A stretch of 6,204 bases of DNA from Coriobacteriales bacterium (GTDB taxonomy: Bacteria > Actinomycetota > Coriobacteriia > Coriobacteriales > UBA8131), in NCBI GenBank assembly GCA_031267175.1, contig JAIRZP010000257.1:1-6204 (forward strand), read 5' to 3'. Shown piece after piece: positions 5,255-6,204 of the stretch (position 1 is the stretch's first letter; each line of letters starts with the position of its first letter). Made by a program: the position numbers and the translations under genes. The notes beneath the pieces were generated by a model. It saw nothing but the letters and a program-made list of their open reading frames with translations, was not told the DNA's origin and made no database searches.

Positions 5255-6204
5255 TGCCAAACAGCGCCAACAGCCTGGTGAGCACGTTATCGTCGCCTGC
5301 GGTATCCGCAGGTTCTTCAGTCGCTGCCTCAGGCTCTGGCACCCCTTCCACCATGAAGATGAACTGAACCTGAGCTACATTGCGGTTTCTGGCATCCACA
5401 AAGGACTCGGGTATGTAATCTGTGCCCAGAAAGCTCGAGAACTGCTCTTTGAGGCCCTCGATGAGGTCCTCGTCCAGGTGCAAGGTGCCCTCGTGGAGCA
5501 GGGCCGTTCCCTGGGACAGCTCGGCCAGGCCGGCGTCAAAGCTGCCGTAGCTCTCTGCGAGTGTTCGGGCTCCGAGTACGTAGGCAGACACACCGGAGTC
5601 AAAGGCGCGGTACTCGCCGGCGAGCAGGCCGAGGCCGGAAGCGCTCTGGGCCAAGCCGGCGTTGATGCTGCCGTACCCATCTCCGAGGCCGGCCAGGCTG
5701 TTATACAGGAGGGCCGTATCGAGGTATTGCTGTGCCTGTTGCACACCGTTGCTCGCGAGGGGGAGCTGGTCTATCGCGTTTGTCTTGTAGTTTGCGAGCG
5801 CTCCCTGCAACGCGGCCGTTGCCTCCTCGGGAGAAAGATGCCCCGCCACAACCGCGGCCATGATGTCGGGTATCGAGGCACTAATCTGCTCAACGCCGCT
5901 CTCGCAGCCTGCCTGCAGCGCGGACTCGCCAGCTTCTGCCTGCGCGAGCAGCGCCGATGCCGCGGCGAGGTCTGGCACACCTCCCACCTGTGCCTCTATG
6001 CCCTGCAGGGCCAGATTGATGCCGTTATAGTAGAGCTCTGAGCCGCCGCTGAGCTGTGTGAGACCCGAGGCGACACTTGAAAGGCCACCGGAGATCTGTG
6101 AGGATCCCTCGGTGAGCCGTGTGCCCTCCGAGGCAAAGGCAATGAGCCCCTGCTGTATCTGCGCCGAGCCCTGGCCGAGCTCGGTGGTGCCCTGGTCGAG
6201 GGAA
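5250..6204 (-). CDS. C-terminal part of an MMPL-type transporter with LxxG heptad repeats (5' end outside window)
   Basis: The leftward reading frame is open from the window edge to the TGA at 5250, giving about 317 visible residues; the GTG at 5987 is internal and not the start. The first visible part (6203 to about 5990) is a run of spaced LxxG units such as LDQGTTGLEQG, LTEGSSQISGG and LTQLSGG, and more appear later (GLAELSQGTALLHEG). These heptads are known from the large extracytoplasmic regions of MMPL/RND transporters and YhgE/Pip proteins. Near the end, SFVDARNRNVAQVQFIF resembles the SFVSxKNxxVxxVQFV segment close to the C-terminus of Gram-positive MMPL proteins, followed by an acidic linker (EPEAATEEPAD) and a short hydrophobic tail VLTRLLALFGT. 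I therefore prefer an MMPL transporter, likely exporting lipids or hydrophobic compounds, over YhgE/Pip. No transmembrane helices are visible in this fragment. Confidence 0.65.
   Translation of the reverse strand, partial: SLDQGTTELGQGSAQIQQGLIAFASEGTRLTEGSSQISGGLSSVASGLTQLSGGSELYYNGINLALQGIEAQVGGVPDLAAASALLAQAEAGESALQAGCESGVEQISASIPDIMAAVVAGHLSPEEATAALQGALANYKTNAIDQLPLASNGVQQAQQYLDTALLYNSLAGLGDGYGSINAGLAQSASGLGLLAGEYRAFDSGVSAYVLGARTLAESYGSFDAGLAELSQGTALLHEGTLHLDEDLIEGLKEQFSSFLGTDYIPESFVDARNRNVAQVQFIFMVEGVPEPEAATEEPADTAGDDNVLTRLLALFGT

Noticed and set aside
5478..6041. Rightward 187-codon frame opposite the heptad-repeat gene
   Set aside because: High-G+C antisense shadow; the leftward frame has clear LxxG repeats.

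Overview
The window looks like a chromosomal stretch from a moderately GC-rich Gram-positive anaerobe, probably an actinobacterium of the Coriobacteriia type. This is inferred from about 60-68% G+C in most genes, two apparently leaderless promoters beside ordinary Shine-Dalgarno (SD) sites, an FmdE-type protein, a Pr6Pr-type membrane protein, and an MMPL-type protein with LxxG heptad repeats. The taxonomic guess is of low to moderate confidence.

Left part (1-4398), all on the + strand: a stand-alone ADP-dependent NAD(P)H-hydrate dehydratase (nnrD, 209-1162) with a likely leaderless promoter; a class I SAM-dependent methyltransferase (1228-1932); an FmdE-family zinc protein (2025-2585); a six-TM Pr6Pr-like membrane protein (2619-3323); and a predicted surface lipoprotein carrying a ComEC-like metallo-beta-lactamase domain (3406-4398). 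The spacing (65, 92, 33 and 82 bp) allows co-transcription of the middle genes. The methyltransferase and FmdE protein form the most suggestive functional pair, possibly linked to a metal cofactor or a one-carbon process, but no substrate can be read from the sequence.

Middle part (4399-5249), visibly lower in G+C (about 48% by hand count over 4441-4980): a leftward two-gene operon encoding a DUF4160 protein (4706-4972) and a DUF2442 protein (4463-4702), only 3 bp apart. Across a 118-bp divergent intergenic region that holds an operator-like inverted repeat lies the 5' stump of a DNA-deoxyinosine/uracil-DNA glycosylase-family gene (5091-5228). The stump is broken just where the conserved motif should continue. 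A perfect 17-bp repeat occurs once in each DUF gene and is read in different frames. This part looks like a small accessory or toxin-antitoxin-like island with remodelling at its edge.

Right part (5250-6204), - strand: the C-terminal part of a large protein with LxxG heptad repeats, most likely the extracytoplasmic region and tail of an MMPL-family transporter. Its 5' end lies beyond the window.

No tRNA, rRNA, CRISPR array, insertion sequence or convincing U-tract terminator was seen. No gene-free stretch exceeds 300 bases. The first 208 bases are AT-rich in their first 70 and hold only the nnrD promoter.
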